Numbered from the stretch's first letter, positions 1 to 8,440 are shown. The stretch: DNA of 64,000 nt from Desulfuromonas versatilis (GCF_019704135.1 NZ_AP024355.1:124001-188000), one strand, 5' to 3'. The notes: generated by a model from the sequence alone, not told the origin. Made by a program: numbers and translations.

Positions 1-2
1 GC

Positions 3-473
3 TGGACCAAGGTCGGCAAGCCGGTCGTCCCCATCCCCTACACCAACATCGCCAGATCGGGCGACGCGGCCAAGACCGCCGGCAGCGTCCTGGTCAACGG
101 CCAGCCCGTTTGCACCAAGTCCTCGATTTTCTCCAAAAGCACCGGCGATGAGCCCGGCGACCGCAAGGGGATCAGCTCGGGCACCATCCAGGGCAAGGCC
201 GAGTTCATCACGGCCTCCTCCAACGTCTTCATCGAAGGGGTTCCCGCGGCCCGGCAGGGTGACCTGATGGTCTCCAACAACAAGAACACCGCCCCTGTCC
301 CCCTGATGCAGGCTGGAGCGGGCAAACTGCCGGCGGGTGCGCTGGAGGGGGCTGATGAGACCGCCGGCGAAGATCTGCCCGACGCCGTAGAGTGGGAAGT
401 CGCCGGCGACGAGATGCATTTCGTCAAAGGGCTGTTCGAGGGTGGAGAGTCCGATGGGGAGGGCGAGGCATGA
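3..473 (+). CDS. PAAR-like DUF4150 protein, T6SS tip (5' partial)
   Basis: The reading frame is open from base 3 and its start lies before the window, so only the C-terminal 156 residues are seen. It contains the stretch KPVVPIPYTNIA, conserved Cys and Gly residues, and SNVFIEGVPAARQGDLM. This pattern is typical of the PAAR-like DUF4150 family, whose members cap the VgrG spike of type VI secretion systems and carry effectors. The tail after about residue 115 is acidic and low in complexity. The stop overlaps the next start (ATGA), so translation is probably coupled to the large protein that follows. The PAAR-like call is secure; which effector it carries is inferred from adjacency. Confidence 0.8.
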   Translation, partial: WTKVGKPVVPIPYTNIARSGDAAKTAGSVLVNGQPVCTKSSIFSKSTGDEPGDRKGISSGTIQGKAEFITASSNVFIEGVPAARQGDLMVSNNKNTAPVPLMQAGAGKLPAGALEGADETAGEDLPDAVEWEVAGDEMHFVKGLFEGGESDGEGEA

Positions 474-3400
474 CCGGCAACCCGCAGCAGCTTGCCCCAA
501 ACCGCATTAACAAGCCCGTCGACAGCACCGAAAACCAGCAAGCCGGGCATAGAGAGGTTGTATTTTCGGTAGCGCCTGGCGAGAAAAAATTCTGGCTCAA
601 GCTGCAGGACTCCCGCCATACTTGGAACAACATTCCCCTGGGCACGGTCAGCTCTTCCGCCAAAAGAAAGCATCCGAAAGGGGCCAACGTGCTGGTCCCG
701 GTCATCCCCCTGCGTTACACCACCCCTGATGGCGACTCCCAGCAGTCGGTCACCCTTCGACCAGGCTGGCTCTATGTGTTCCGCAACGGCACGCTGTGGC
801 GCGAGCTCGAAGTCGCCGACGGTGGCCACATGCGCGACGTCAATCTGCAGTACTACAAAAGCAAGGATGAGCGCGAAGCTACAGGTTATTTCGACAGCCG
901 GGTCCTGGTGCCCTACAAGGTGTTCGGCGAAATTCAGACCATCGAGATGGCCTTCTCCGAGGTCCAGTGGAGCCGGGCGCGCATCGAAAAGCTGCAGGAA
1001 GATGCAGAGATTCGCCGGCAGCGGATGCAGGAGATCGACCTTTCCGGCTACGACACCAGGTTCGAGCCGAAGCTGCCCGAGGGGAACAAGGCACGAGTCG
1101 AGAACGTCGTCCACGCGCCGCAGCTCTACCATCTGGCGCTGCAGCGGCAGAGCAATATTCCGGTGGTTTATCTGCATGATCCGTTGGGGGTGGCGACCGC
1201 CCTGGCCGAGGCCCATGAGGCGGATTGGGCGGATATGGAAATCCTGCTCGAGTCGCTGCGCTCGGGAGTACGCCCAGCCGAATTGGAAAAACGCGCCCAG
1301 CAGGGGAACAGGGCCGCTGAACTCACGCCGGAGGAGAACGAGGCCCGGCGGCAGGTTGCGGCCCAGTTCGAAGTGGCGCTCCTGATGCAGCAGATCGGTT
1401 TCGCCTCGCCGGATAACCGCAAAAGGTACGGCGCCCATCTCAATCAGGAGCACCTGGATGTATTGCTTGGTGCAAAGGAACGCGAGAAGCAGCGTGGCCT
1501 CATAGCACGAAGCAAGCAAACCCTTGCAGAGTTCCTGTCGCGCGATCCTTACCAGCAGGCGCTCGAGGACTATCTGGAGAACCTTCCCGCCCGGGTAATC
1601 TCGGGCAAAGGGGTGGCCCTCTACCATGGCCGTTTTCTCGACCGTCCCGCCACGGCTCTGGACGCCCGGCTCGACCGGCCTGATGCTCGGCAGCCAACCC
1701 ATGCGGATGCCGGCACGGCTTATATCGACGCTCTGCAAAATGGGGAAATTACCGCGGCCCGACTTCTCGACCAAGATGCCGAGGTGTTGTGCAGCCAGCA
1801 GAAAAACCGGGGCGCCGCTGCAGCGGCAAGCGTGCAGCACCTGCAGGATCCGGCAGCGCCTCTGGGACTGCGGCTCAAGGCCGTCATCGAAGACCAGAAC
1901 GTACCGATTGCCATCAAGGCCGGAACCATCGGTGCCGCTCTGGTCGAAACCTTCGCCACCCGCACCACCTCGGAAATCGCCACCCTGGAATGGTTGGCAC
2001 AGCGCATCAACACCATCAAAGTGCCGGGTTTTCCCGAATTCGTGGTTGCCGAGCAGAGCTTCCCCGACCTGGAAATCCCCGAGGGGTACCGTCCGGTCGA
2101 AGGCGGCACAAGCTTCCGTTTGCAAGAGGCCGTCACGGCGGGGACCCTTGCCGCCAAGCACGCCAAGACCCTCGTTTATCCCGGCACCGGAGGCTACCGC
2201 GCGGTGGTCTCTGGGCGGAGCCTGCGGATACTGCCTGTCGAATACCGGAGGGTGGATGTCGTCGTCCGACAGATCATCGCTCGCGAAGTTAAAGCGCCCC
2301 TGGCCAAGGTGGCGGCCCGGTTTCAGAGTTCCCTGGCCCGGGCCGGGGCCGTCAAGCCACTGTTCCTGGCCCTGGAGCTGGTCAACCTGCAAAGTGCCTG
2401 GCGGCAGGTGCTCGATGAATCGAAAAGCCTCGGCAGCTTCGGCATCAAGGGGATCAACCTCGCGGGCGCTGCCGGCAGCGCGGCAGAGCAATTGGCCGAG
2501 CTGAGCAATTTGTGGCTGCGGGTTGTGGGGAAGGAGGAGAGCGGGCGGTTGTTGCGGCTGGCGAGGACCGGCAAGTTCGTTGGGAATGCGGCGGCGGGGG
2601 TTTTGAATTCCTGGGACAGCATTACGAATTTTTCCGAAAAAGACAATGACGCCGGTCTTGCCTACTTGATAGGTGCAGTTGCTGCGGTTGGTGCTCTGAC
2701 TTTAACTGGTCTGGGGTGGGCTCTCCTGTTCGCCACTGCAGGCATAGGTTCTGTGGTTGCCGGTGGTCTCCTGGAGGACGATCCCCTGGAGCGGTTTGCA
2801 AAAAACGGCCCTTTGAGCCGGGTTGCACCTCAAGGAAAGGACCTCTGGGCACAGATTCGAACAGGCGCCGAAACTCTGGTTGTCACCGACCATTTTGCCA
2901 AAGAGTGGGTCGATTGGACGACTATCCGGAAGGCGCTGATCGACGACTATCTTTACGCATTCCAGGCCGAGTTGTGGGCACGACGCGAGAGGGTCAGGCT
3001 GCCGGCGAAAGATCTGAACGGCGATGGAGGCATCGATTGGAAAGAAAAAACACTGGCCTTCTCGGCCAATACGTTTACTGAATTCTCCCGCGGCACAGGC
3101 GTGCAAGTTAAAATCACCCTGCCACCGTTCATCCCCTATCTCAGCGACATGGATTTCCAGTGCCGCTACTATCCAAAAGGTTTCGGTGGCCCCATGATTC
3201 TTCTAACCCAACCAGCTCATGTCGGGCAAACGATGGCTGACGACGGAGGCAAAATTGAAACCGTTCTGCTGGATTACCAACTTGATGAAGAGTTGGTTCG
3301 GCAACAGGAAACGACCGGGGAATTTCTTTTTCTCAGTCGAATTTGCTCCAGCAGGTATACAGGGCGTTTTTACCCCGCCCCTGCCGAACACGGAGAATTC

Positions 3401-3523
3401 CGTTATTTGGGCGTGCGACGAGCGGCCATGCAACTAGACGGGCAGGATATCACCACGAAAATACGAAAAATCGGCACTATCGCTGAACTGGAACGAAAGG
3501 ACTTCTGGGAGGACAAGGCATGA
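470..3523 (+). CDS. T6SS effector candidate, VasX N-terminal-like (BTH_I2691-like) protein
   Basis: 1017 residues. I chose the ATG at 470 because it overlaps the upstream stop as ATGA; an open extension to 392 would overlap the PAAR gene by 80 bases. The first 150 residues hold VPVIPLRYT followed by LRPGWLYVFRNG, the layout of the VasX N-terminal region of T6SS effectors. The middle is long, charged and largely helical. Around residues 731-768 there is a hydrophobic, Gly/Ala-rich double segment suited to membrane insertion. At residues 848-859 the sequence DLNGDGGIDWKE is a complete 12-residue EF-hand loop. No enzymatic domain is recognised. Position behind a PAAR-like gene and the membrane segment suggest a colicin-like pore-forming effector; that activity is inferred. 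Confidence 0.65.
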   Translation: MTGNPQQLAPNRINKPVDSTENQQAGHREVVFSVAPGEKKFWLKLQDSRHTWNNIPLGTVSSSAKRKHPKGANVLVPVIPLRYTTPDGDSQQSVTLRPGWLYVFRNGTLWRELEVADGGHMRDVNLQYYKSKDEREATGYFDSRVLVPYKVFGEIQTIEMAFSEVQWSRARIEKLQEDAEIRRQRMQEIDLSGYDTRFEPKLPEGNKARVENVVHAPQLYHLALQRQSNIPVVYLHDPLGVATALAEAHEADWADMEILLESLRSGVRPAELEKRAQQGNRAAELTPEENEARRQVAAQFEVALLMQQIGFASPDNRKRYGAHLNQEHLDVLLGAKEREKQRGLIARSKQTLAEFLSRDPYQQALEDYLENLPARVISGKGVALYHGRFLDRPATALDARLDRPDARQPTHADAGTAYIDALQNGEITAARLLDQDAEVLCSQQKNRGAAAAASVQHLQDPAAPLGLRLKAVIEDQNVPIAIKAGTIGAALVETFATRTTSEIATLEWLAQRINTIKVPGFPEFVVAEQSFPDLEIPEGYRPVEGGTSFRLQEAVTAGTLAAKHAKTLVYPGTGGYRAVVSGRSLRILPVEYRRVDVVVRQIIAREVKAPLAKVAARFQSSLARAGAVKPLFLALELVNLQSAWRQVLDESKSLGSFGIKGINLAGAAGSAAEQLAELSNLWLRVVGKEESGRLLRLARTGKFVGNAAAGVLNSWDSITNFSEKDNDAGLAYLIGAVAAVGALTLTGLGWALLFATAGIGSVVAGGLLEDDPLERFAKNGPLSRVAPQGKDLWAQIRTGAETLVVTDHFAKEWVDWTTIRKALIDDYLYAFQAELWARRERVRLPAKDLNGDGGIDWKEKTLAFSANTFTEFSRGTGVQVKITLPPFIPYLSDMDFQCRYYPKGFGGPMILLTQPAHVGQTMADDGGKIETVLLDYQLDEELVRQQETTGEFLFLSRICSSRYTGRFYPAPAEHGEFRYLGVRRAAMQLDGQDITTKIRKIGTIAELERKDFWEDKA

Positions 3524-4269
3524 GCTTCCTTGAATTCATACATCGCTACATGAGGGTACTTGACCGAGTCCGTAGCACCAAGGAATGGCTGTCTCCCAGT
3601 TATTTCAGTGAGAAGCCTCATGTTATCACGCTGGGGTTCGCCAAGAGTTCAGAAGTAATTCAACTCGACAATAACCGTTTCGTCCACGATGTAACTGAAC
3701 CTCTTTGGGGAGTGCTGTTGTGGGCAGGAATCGCCGTCTTCATTCTTGCTGTTGGAATCATTCCAGGGGTTTGGGTTCTGTTTTCGGATTTTTATGGATT
3801 TGGAAGTGACCTTCCCAATAATTATGAAATTTGGGTCATTGTTATATGCAGCCTGTTTATTCTTGGGATGTCTCTACTCGCCCTCCCACCCTGCATCCTC
3901 GCCTTCGTCTATCTCTTCAAGCGCCCCAAAGAGCGCCTGATGATCTTCGACCGGGAAAACGGTACGGTAACCCTGCCGCCACGCTTCTGGGGCGAGCACG
4001 AAGTCGTGCCCTTCCACGAACTCAAGGTCAAGCGCATCCGCAACCTTGGCTCGATCGTCAATTTTTATGTCCTTGCCGCCTTTCGTCCCAGCGACGGTCA
4101 GGCCATCGAATTCGGTCTGGTGCAGGACAATTGGAAGGACTGGGCTTTCTACTGCTGGTACATGGACAAGAGCCGCCCGTTGCCGCCGGGGAAGGTCTTC
4201 GACCCCTACCGGGAGCGCGACGAGGCGCGAAGGCTCAGTTCCCGGGAGAGGCAGGCGCTTGCGAGTTAA
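3520..4269 (+). CDS. Two-TM membrane protein, possible T6SS immunity protein
   Basis: 249 residues with start overlapping the effector stop (ATGA). Two strong membrane segments lie at about residues 66-90 (LWGVLLWAGIAVFILAVGII) and 105-133. They are followed by a soluble domain with a beta-rich stretch (RLMIFDRENGTVTLPPRFWG). This build resembles the DUF6708-type membrane proteins found beside T6SS effectors, but I cannot assign the family securely. Translational coupling to a putative membrane-active effector makes an inner-membrane immunity protein the simplest reading. It could instead be an accessory or adaptor protein. Confidence 0.55.
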   Translation: MSFLEFIHRYMRVLDRVRSTKEWLSPSYFSEKPHVITLGFAKSSEVIQLDNNRFVHDVTEPLWGVLLWAGIAVFILAVGIIPGVWVLFSDFYGFGSDLPNNYEIWVIVICSLFILGMSLLALPPCILAFVYLFKRPKERLMIFDRENGTVTLPPRFWGEHEVVPFHELKVKRIRNLGSIVNFYVLAAFRPSDGQAIEFGLVQDNWKDWAFYCWYMDKSRPLPPGKVFDPYRERDEARRLSSRERQALAS

Positions 4270-4397
4270 ACGCGGTGAATTCGATGACTGCTGAGGGGTT
4301 AGAAACCCATCCGACTGATCCGTCAGATCGGACCGATCGGTCGGAGCATTTGAAAAACACCAGGGGCGTTCCCCCCCCCTACCAGCCCAAACCCATC

Positions 4398-4625
4398 TCA
4401 AAGACAAAACCAGCCGTTTTTCTTTTTATCGAAACAGATGGTATAGAGTTGGTTGTCGTCCCCCTTGATCTTGAAAAAGTGTTTTTTCCCGGAACCCTCT
4501 CCCTCCACCCAGTTTTCAACAGTCTCCATCACTTCGATGGTTTTCCCTTCAAGGTCGAATTCCCGCGGACAGGTATCGTCAGTGAATCCCGGAAACCTGT
4601 GGACGCATATTTTCTTTTCAGCCAT
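4398..4625 (-). CDS. Small conserved hypothetical protein
   Basis: 75 residues starting MAEKKICVHRFPGF. The start at 4625 is chosen because AGAGGAG lies five bases upstream; the open frame continues further 5' without a ribosome site. The protein is hydrophilic, with four Cys residues spread along it and a beta-rich C-terminal half (HFFKIKGDDNQLYTICFDKK). It has no membrane segment or signal peptide. I do not recognise a named family. It is convergent with the T6SS module and divergent from the DUF1848 gene, with about 140 bases between their starts. Confidence 0.6.
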   Translation of the reverse strand: MAEKKICVHRFPGFTDDTCPREFDLEGKTIEVMETVENWVEGEGSGKKHFFKIKGDDNQLYTICFDKKKNGWFCL

Positions 4626-4767
4626 GACTGCTCCTCTCTGACGATATTGAATCCCGAATTCGGTCCAGGCAGTAATTATGGACCGTTCTGAACGGCCCAG
4701 TGCATGTATTGATAATATCCTAAAAATTGGTCGTGCGAATTTTTTGCCCGGGGTGTTTAATAGCGGG

Positions 4768-5712
4768 ATGAAGCAAATCGTCTCCGTCAGCCGGCGTTCC
4801 GACATCCCCGCATTTTACGCGGACTGGTTCATGAACCGGATTCGGGAAGGCTTCGCCTGGGTACCCAACCCCTTCAACCCAGCGCAGATCTCCGCGGTCA
4901 GCCTGCATCCTCAAAAGGTCGCCTGCCTGGTGTTCTGGACCAGAGATCCCCGGCCGCTGCTGGCGCACCTGGAAGAGCTCGACCGGCGGGGCCAGCGCTA
5001 CTATTTTCAGGTCACGCTGACCGGACTTCCGGATTTTCTGGAGCCGGGAGTGCCGCGAAGCGCCGAACTCGTAGCCGCTATTCGCGCCCTCAGCCGCCGC
5101 CTGGGGAGCGAGCGGGTGATCTGGCGCTTTGACCCGATCGTGCTTTGGGAAGCCGCATCCGAAGAGCGAAGCATTCAAAGCTTCGCCCGCCTGGCCGGGG
5201 CGCTGAGGGGGTATGTGCAGCGGTGCGTCTTCAGCTTCGCCCACTACTACCGGCAGGTCAAAACCCGCCTCGAAAGGGCCCCGGACACAACGAATTTGCG
5301 TTTTCTTGATCCGGGGGAGCTGTCGCCGAAGCAGGCCGGACTGCTGAAAGGACGGGTCGGTGCGGCGCTGGCGGATGAGGCGGCCAAGAACGGGATGGAG
5401 CTGTTCGCCTGCGCGGAAAAGGTGGATCTGCGCCCCTTCGGCATCCGCTCGGCGCGGTGCATCGACGGGGAGCTGATCCGCCAGTTGTTTGGTCTGGAGC
5501 TAGTGCAGCGCAAAGATCCGGGACAGCGCCCGGAGTGCGGGTGTCTGCAGAGTGTCGACATCGGCATCTACGGCAGTTGCCGACACGGTTGTCTGTATTG
5601 CTACGCCGCTGTCGACCGGGCCCTGGCGGGCGGCAAGGCGCACGATCCCCGCAGCCCGTTGCTCTTGGGGGAGGCGGAAAGGCGCAGGGATGGCCAGATG
5701 AGCCTTTTCTGA
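4768..5712 (+). CDS. DUF1848 family protein with C-terminal CX3CX2C motif
   Basis: 314 residues, start MKQIVSVSRRSDIPAFY. The opening VSVSRRSDIPAFY, then VFWTRDPRPLL and IWRFDPIVL, are hallmarks of the DUF1848 family. Near the C-terminus CGCLQSVDIGIYGSC leads into CRHGCLYCYA, a CX3CX2C arrangement like the iron-sulfur motif of radical SAM enzymes but placed at the end of the protein. In the sequence the barrel-like N-terminal part and the cysteines are clear; an iron-sulfur cluster is inferred. Function is unknown. The ATG at 4768 is preferred over an upstream open extension because conservation begins there. Confidence 0.75.
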   Translation: MKQIVSVSRRSDIPAFYADWFMNRIREGFAWVPNPFNPAQISAVSLHPQKVACLVFWTRDPRPLLAHLEELDRRGQRYYFQVTLTGLPDFLEPGVPRSAELVAAIRALSRRLGSERVIWRFDPIVLWEAASEERSIQSFARLAGALRGYVQRCVFSFAHYYRQVKTRLERAPDTTNLRFLDPGELSPKQAGLLKGRVGAALADEAAKNGMELFACAEKVDLRPFGIRSARCIDGELIRQLFGLELVQRKDPGQRPECGCLQSVDIGIYGSCRHGCLYCYAAVDRALAGGKAHDPRSPLLLGEAERRRDGQMSLF

Positions 5713-5856
5713 AGCATCCCCCCCCCTCCAAGGCTTGCCCAACAGCAAGCCACCAGGAGGCCGGCTCCGCCTCGCGTTGCTCTCCGGATTGGCTGACGGG
5801 TACAATAGCAGCAGGAAGAACATCGGCAAAACACACATTTTCTCAAGGAGAGAGTC

Positions 5857-6063
5857 ATGAAAGACGCCGAATTCGAAGTAATGTGCCTCTCCCTGCAAAA
5901 AGGCCAAGAGCACTTCGTGGAGAACCTGCAAAACCACCACGCCGGGAAGTTGATCGCCTGCCATGGCAACCAGGTGGAGGTGGATATTTTCGGCAAGCGG
6001 GAAACCTGGAGCAGAGGCGAATGCCGGGAGTTCCCAAGGCCCGATTTCGATTATCACGACTGA
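5857..6063 (+). CDS. Small conserved protein, first of a tandem paralogous pair
   Basis: 68 residues, preceded by AAGGAGAGAGTC and ATG. The pattern is FVENLQNHHAGKLIACHGNQVEVD followed by a Trp (TWSRGECRE). The gene about 155 bases downstream has the same order of residues (FVKHVVTHQIGKVLACH, EVDV, TWIKENCKE), so the two are paralogues. It is soluble and carries a conserved ACH motif and a late Cys. No family is recognised. The repeated K-[LV]-[IL]-A-C-H-x(3)-[VF]-E-V-D core suggests a small beta-barrel fold, which is speculation. Confidence 0.65.
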   Translation: MKDAEFEVMCLSLQKGQEHFVENLQNHHAGKLIACHGNQVEVDIFGKRETWSRGECREFPRPDFDYHD

Positions 6064-6217
6064 CGTGAGTTTGCCGCCGCAGCCGGGTTCGGGAGCATGG
6101 CGCCGAGCGAGGGGCAGGTGGCGTTGCGGCGAGGTGAATCCGCAGTTGGGCGTGCTAAAATTATTTCAGGACGTGGACGGAAGATACCCTTCCCGCGCCC
6201 GAAAGGAAAGGGGGCTG

Positions 6218-6406
6218 ATGATGAGAACCCAGGAATACCAAAACATGTGCCAGGCGATCGGCACTGGAAAAGAGAAATTCGTGAAGCACGTCGTCACCCA
6301 CCAGATCGGCAAGGTCCTGGCCTGCCACGAAGGGGAGTTCGAGGTGGATGTTGCCGGCGAGCACAAGACCTGGATCAAGGAGAACTGCAAAGAGGAGTCC
6401 CACTGA
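6218..6406 (+). CDS. Small conserved protein, second of a tandem paralogous pair
   Basis: 62 residues from the first of two adjacent ATGs (6218, 6221). The purine-rich AAAGGAAAGGGGG supplies the ribosome site. It is a clear paralogue of the 68-residue protein just upstream: both share the spacing of FVxxxxxHxxGKxxACHxxxxEVD and a Trp-Cys tail. An open frame extends upstream to 5963 but overlaps the first paralogue in another frame, so that extension is not used. Function is unknown. Confidence 0.6.
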   Translation: MMRTQEYQNMCQAIGTGKEKFVKHVVTHQIGKVLACHEGEFEVDVAGEHKTWIKENCKEESH

Positions 6407-6475
6407 TCAGGGATACGGCCGAGGGCGCACTTGAGATGAAAGATCCCCGGAAGGGGGTGCTTTGTTGCCGCTGGC

Positions 6476-7201
6476 TCAAGCTGCGGATCCCGGGGGTTTC
6501 AACCGCGACACCAGCACCGGCACCGCGGTTTCGACGCGCAGGATGCGCTCGCCCAGAGAAACCGGGGTGAAGCCGCCGGCCTGCAGCAGTTCGACCTCGT
6601 AGGGGATAAAGCCCCCCTCGGGGCCGATGGCCAGGGTCACCGGGCCCGCAACGCCGGGCGGGCAGGGTTGTTCGGCAACCGGGTGAGCGACCAGCGGCAG
6701 GGTGTCGCGGATCAGCTGCGGCAGTTCGTCCTCGACAAAGGGCTTGAAGCGCGGCCGCAGATGAACCTGGGGCATGAGGGTGTCGCGGGCTTGCTCCAGG
6801 CCGAGCACCAGGTGCTCCCGCAGCTTTTCCGGCTGCAGCAGCGGGCTGCCCCAGAAGCTTTTTTCGACCCGGTAGCTGTTGACCAGGTAGATCTGCTTCA
6901 CCCCCAGGGAGGTGACGGCCTGCAGCACCCGCTTGAGCATCTTCGGGCGTGGCAGCGCCAGCACCAGGCAAAGCAACAGCGGCCGCGGCGGCTCCTGGTC
7001 GAGGCGCACCTCGAGCAGCAGCTGTTCGTCGCTCAGTTCCACCACCCGCCCCTCGCCCATGCGGCCGCCGACCCTGCCCACCCGCAGCAGATCGCCGACC
7101 CCGGCGCGGTGCACGGCGCGCACATGCTGCAGCCGCCGGCCGGTCAGCCGCACCCGCTGCTCCGCAACAAAATCCTCGTCAAACAGCAGAATCAGGTTCA
7201 T
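6476..7201 (-). CDS. rsmE: 16S rRNA (uracil(1498)-N3)-methyltransferase RsmE
   Basis: 241 residues. RsmE methylates N3 of U1498 in 16S rRNA using S-adenosylmethionine. The N-terminal PUA-like part (residues 1-70, with RLTGRRLQHVRAVHR) precedes a SPOUT methyltransferase domain. That domain carries the family signatures KSFWG, LAIGPEGGF and SLGERILRVETA, which form the C-terminal knot that binds the cofactor. Length matches the family. It reads toward the paralogous small genes and follows the thioesterase gene with about 30 bases between them, so the two may be one transcript. Confidence 0.93.
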   Translation of the reverse strand: MNLILLFDEDFVAEQRVRLTGRRLQHVRAVHRAGVGDLLRVGRVGGRMGEGRVVELSDEQLLLEVRLDQEPPRPLLLCLVLALPRPKMLKRVLQAVTSLGVKQIYLVNSYRVEKSFWGSPLLQPEKLREHLVLGLEQARDTLMPQVHLRPRFKPFVEDELPQLIRDTLPLVAHPVAEQPCPPGVAGPVTLAIGPEGGFIPYEVELLQAGGFTPVSLGERILRVETAVPVLVSRLKPPGSAA

Positions 7202-7230
7202 CAGCTCGGGCTATTCATGAATAATCCGGG

Positions 7231-7632
7231 TTAACGGCTCAAGGCCTCTTCGATCTGTTTCGGCAGCTTGGGCCGGCCCCGCTCGTTGAGCGCGGTGCCG
7301 ATGACCTTGGCCTGCAGGACCAGTTCCTCGTCCGGGTGCCGGTAGATGTCCTGGAAAAAGGCGAAGCGCATTTTCGAGATCCGCTCCAGGCGGGTGGCGA
7401 CCCGGAAGCGGTCGCCGCTGCGCAGGGGGCGCTTGTAGTCGAGCTCGGCGCGCACCACCACCAGGTTGACCTGCTGCCGGGTCAGTTCGGCGAAATCGAG
7501 CCCCAGCTGTTTGATGAACTCGTGGCGGGTGTGTTCGAGATAGTTCTGGTAGACCGCGTTGTTGACCACCCCCTGCATGTCGCATTCGTAGTCGCGGACC
7601 TGGAATTCCAGCGTGAAATCGTAGTCGGTCAC
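7231..7632 (-). CDS. Acyl-CoA thioesterase, YbgC/4HBT hot-dog family
   Basis: 133 residues with GTG start at 7632. That start is supported by GAGGAGG nine bases upstream and by homology beginning at FTLEFQVRDYECDMQGVVNN. The open frame runs much further upstream but without family sequence. In this hot-dog family the Asp of Y-E-C-D-M-Q-G-V-V-N-N (Asp18 here) is catalytic in hydrolysis of short acyl-CoA esters. The following helix NYLEHTRHEFIKQLG is characteristic. The substrate cannot be read from sequence. It is followed closely by rsmE on the same strand. Confidence 0.85.
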   Translation of the reverse strand: MTDYDFTLEFQVRDYECDMQGVVNNAVYQNYLEHTRHEFIKQLGLDFAELTRQQVNLVVVRAELDYKRPLRSGDRFRVATRLERISKMRFAFFQDIYRHPDEELVLQAKVIGTALNERGRPKLPKQIEEALSR

Positions 7633-7794
7633 GGGTTTTTGCCTCCTCGGGTGATGCGGGACGCCCCCAAAATAACGGAAAAGGCCGCGGGGCACAACCG
7701 GCATCGGGTTTTCCGGCCCACCGCTTGCATCTTCTTTCTTGGCCCGTAAGTGTCCTTGTGTTGAATCAATGGGAAAACCGCGGCTGGAGGAACC

Positions 7795-8307
7795 ATGAAC
7801 ATCGACGAGTTCTGCCAGAAACTGGAAACGCAGCTGGCGGCCAAACCGGCCGGCGAGGAGCGGCTCAAGGCGGTCGCCCAGGCGCTCAGCCAGGCGTTTC
7901 GCGTCACGGTCGACGAGGTTGCGGTCTTTGTGCTCGATGCCGAGACGCAGGTGCTGCGTTTTCGGTGGCCGCTCAAGCTGAAGACCTCCGGGCTGGTCCC
8001 CCTCTCCTCCGCCGAGTCCCTGGTGGCGCGCACCGCCCGGGAGAACAAGGCGTTTCTCAACAACCGCTTCGCTTCGGCCGCGCATACCTCGATCTTCGAG
8101 CACTTCCGGCTCGGTTCGGAGGAGGGCGGCAGGCCCCTGCCGATCCAGAAGATCATCAGCGCGCCCCTGGCGGCGGACGGCGGGATCCGCGGCGTTGTCC
8201 AGGTCTGCCGCAAGGGGGCCGATGCGGCGGCCGCCGGCGGCGATTTCGGCAAGCCCGAGTTGTCCGCCCTGGTCAAGATCGCGCGGGTGGTTGCCCGGCA
8301 TATCTGA
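7795..8307 (+). CDS. GAF-domain-like protein
   Basis: 170 residues after GGAGGAACC and ATG. Nearly the whole chain reads as one GAF domain: an N-terminal helix, then DEVAVFVLDAETQVLRFRWP, a conserved PLSSAESLVARTARENK segment, and the closing ISAPLAADGGIRGVVQVCRKG. GAF domains bind small ligands or mediate sensing, but there is no attached output domain (no kinase, cyclase or HTH). It could act as a stand-alone sensor or partner protein. An intrinsic terminator directly follows, so the gene is probably the last or only one of its transcript. Confidence 0.75.
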   Translation: MNIDEFCQKLETQLAAKPAGEERLKAVAQALSQAFRVTVDEVAVFVLDAETQVLRFRWPLKLKTSGLVPLSSAESLVARTARENKAFLNNRFASAAHTSIFEHFRLGSEEGGRPLPIQKIISAPLAADGGIRGVVQVCRKGADAAAAGGDFGKPELSALVKIARVVARHI

Positions 8308-8318
8308 CTCTTATCGAC

Positions 8319-8346
8319 AGCCCCGTTTTGCGACGGGGCTTTTTTG
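8319..8346 (+). terminator. Intrinsic terminator after the GAF gene
   Basis: AGCCCCG and CGGGGCT form a perfect 7-bp stem around a short loop and are followed by a run of T. It ends the GAF transcript immediately before the lexA promoter. Confidence 0.85.
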
Positions 8347-8351
8347 CGTGC

Positions 8352-8382
8352 TTGACATACGCAAAACTTACGCATATAAGTT
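8352..8382 (+). promoter_or_regulatory. lexA promoter with overlapping palindromic operator
   Basis: TTGACA (8352-8357) and TATAAG (8375-8380) are separated by exactly 17 bases, a near-consensus sigma-70 promoter. Overlapping the -10 is a perfect inverted repeat AACTTACGCATATAAGTT (8365-8382), arms AACTTA/TAAGTT. TACGCA also occurs twice as a direct repeat. Position over the -10 of a lexA gene makes it the likely LexA autoregulatory box. It does not match either the E. coli CTG-N10-CAG box or the GGTT-type box reported for Geobacter LexA. Confidence 0.7.
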
Positions 8383-8438
8383 CAGTGAGGAGTGAGGAGT
8401 GAGGAGTGAGGAGTGAGGAGTGAGGAGTGAGGAGTAGC
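8383..8438 (+). repeat. Heptamer tandem repeat (GAGTGAG) in the lexA leader
   Basis: CAGTGAG followed by six exact copies of GAGTGAG and a partial GAGTAGC fills the space between promoter and the lexA start. The last unit provides GAGGAG, a usable ribosome site six bases before the GTG. Changes in copy number would alter leader length without changing the protein. Confidence 0.9.
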
Positions 8439-8440
8439 CC

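Noticed and set aside
38-2491. An 817-codon minus-strand open frame across the T6SS genes
   Set aside because: No recognisable domain and no ribosome site; the opposite strand has stop-start coupled genes of known type.
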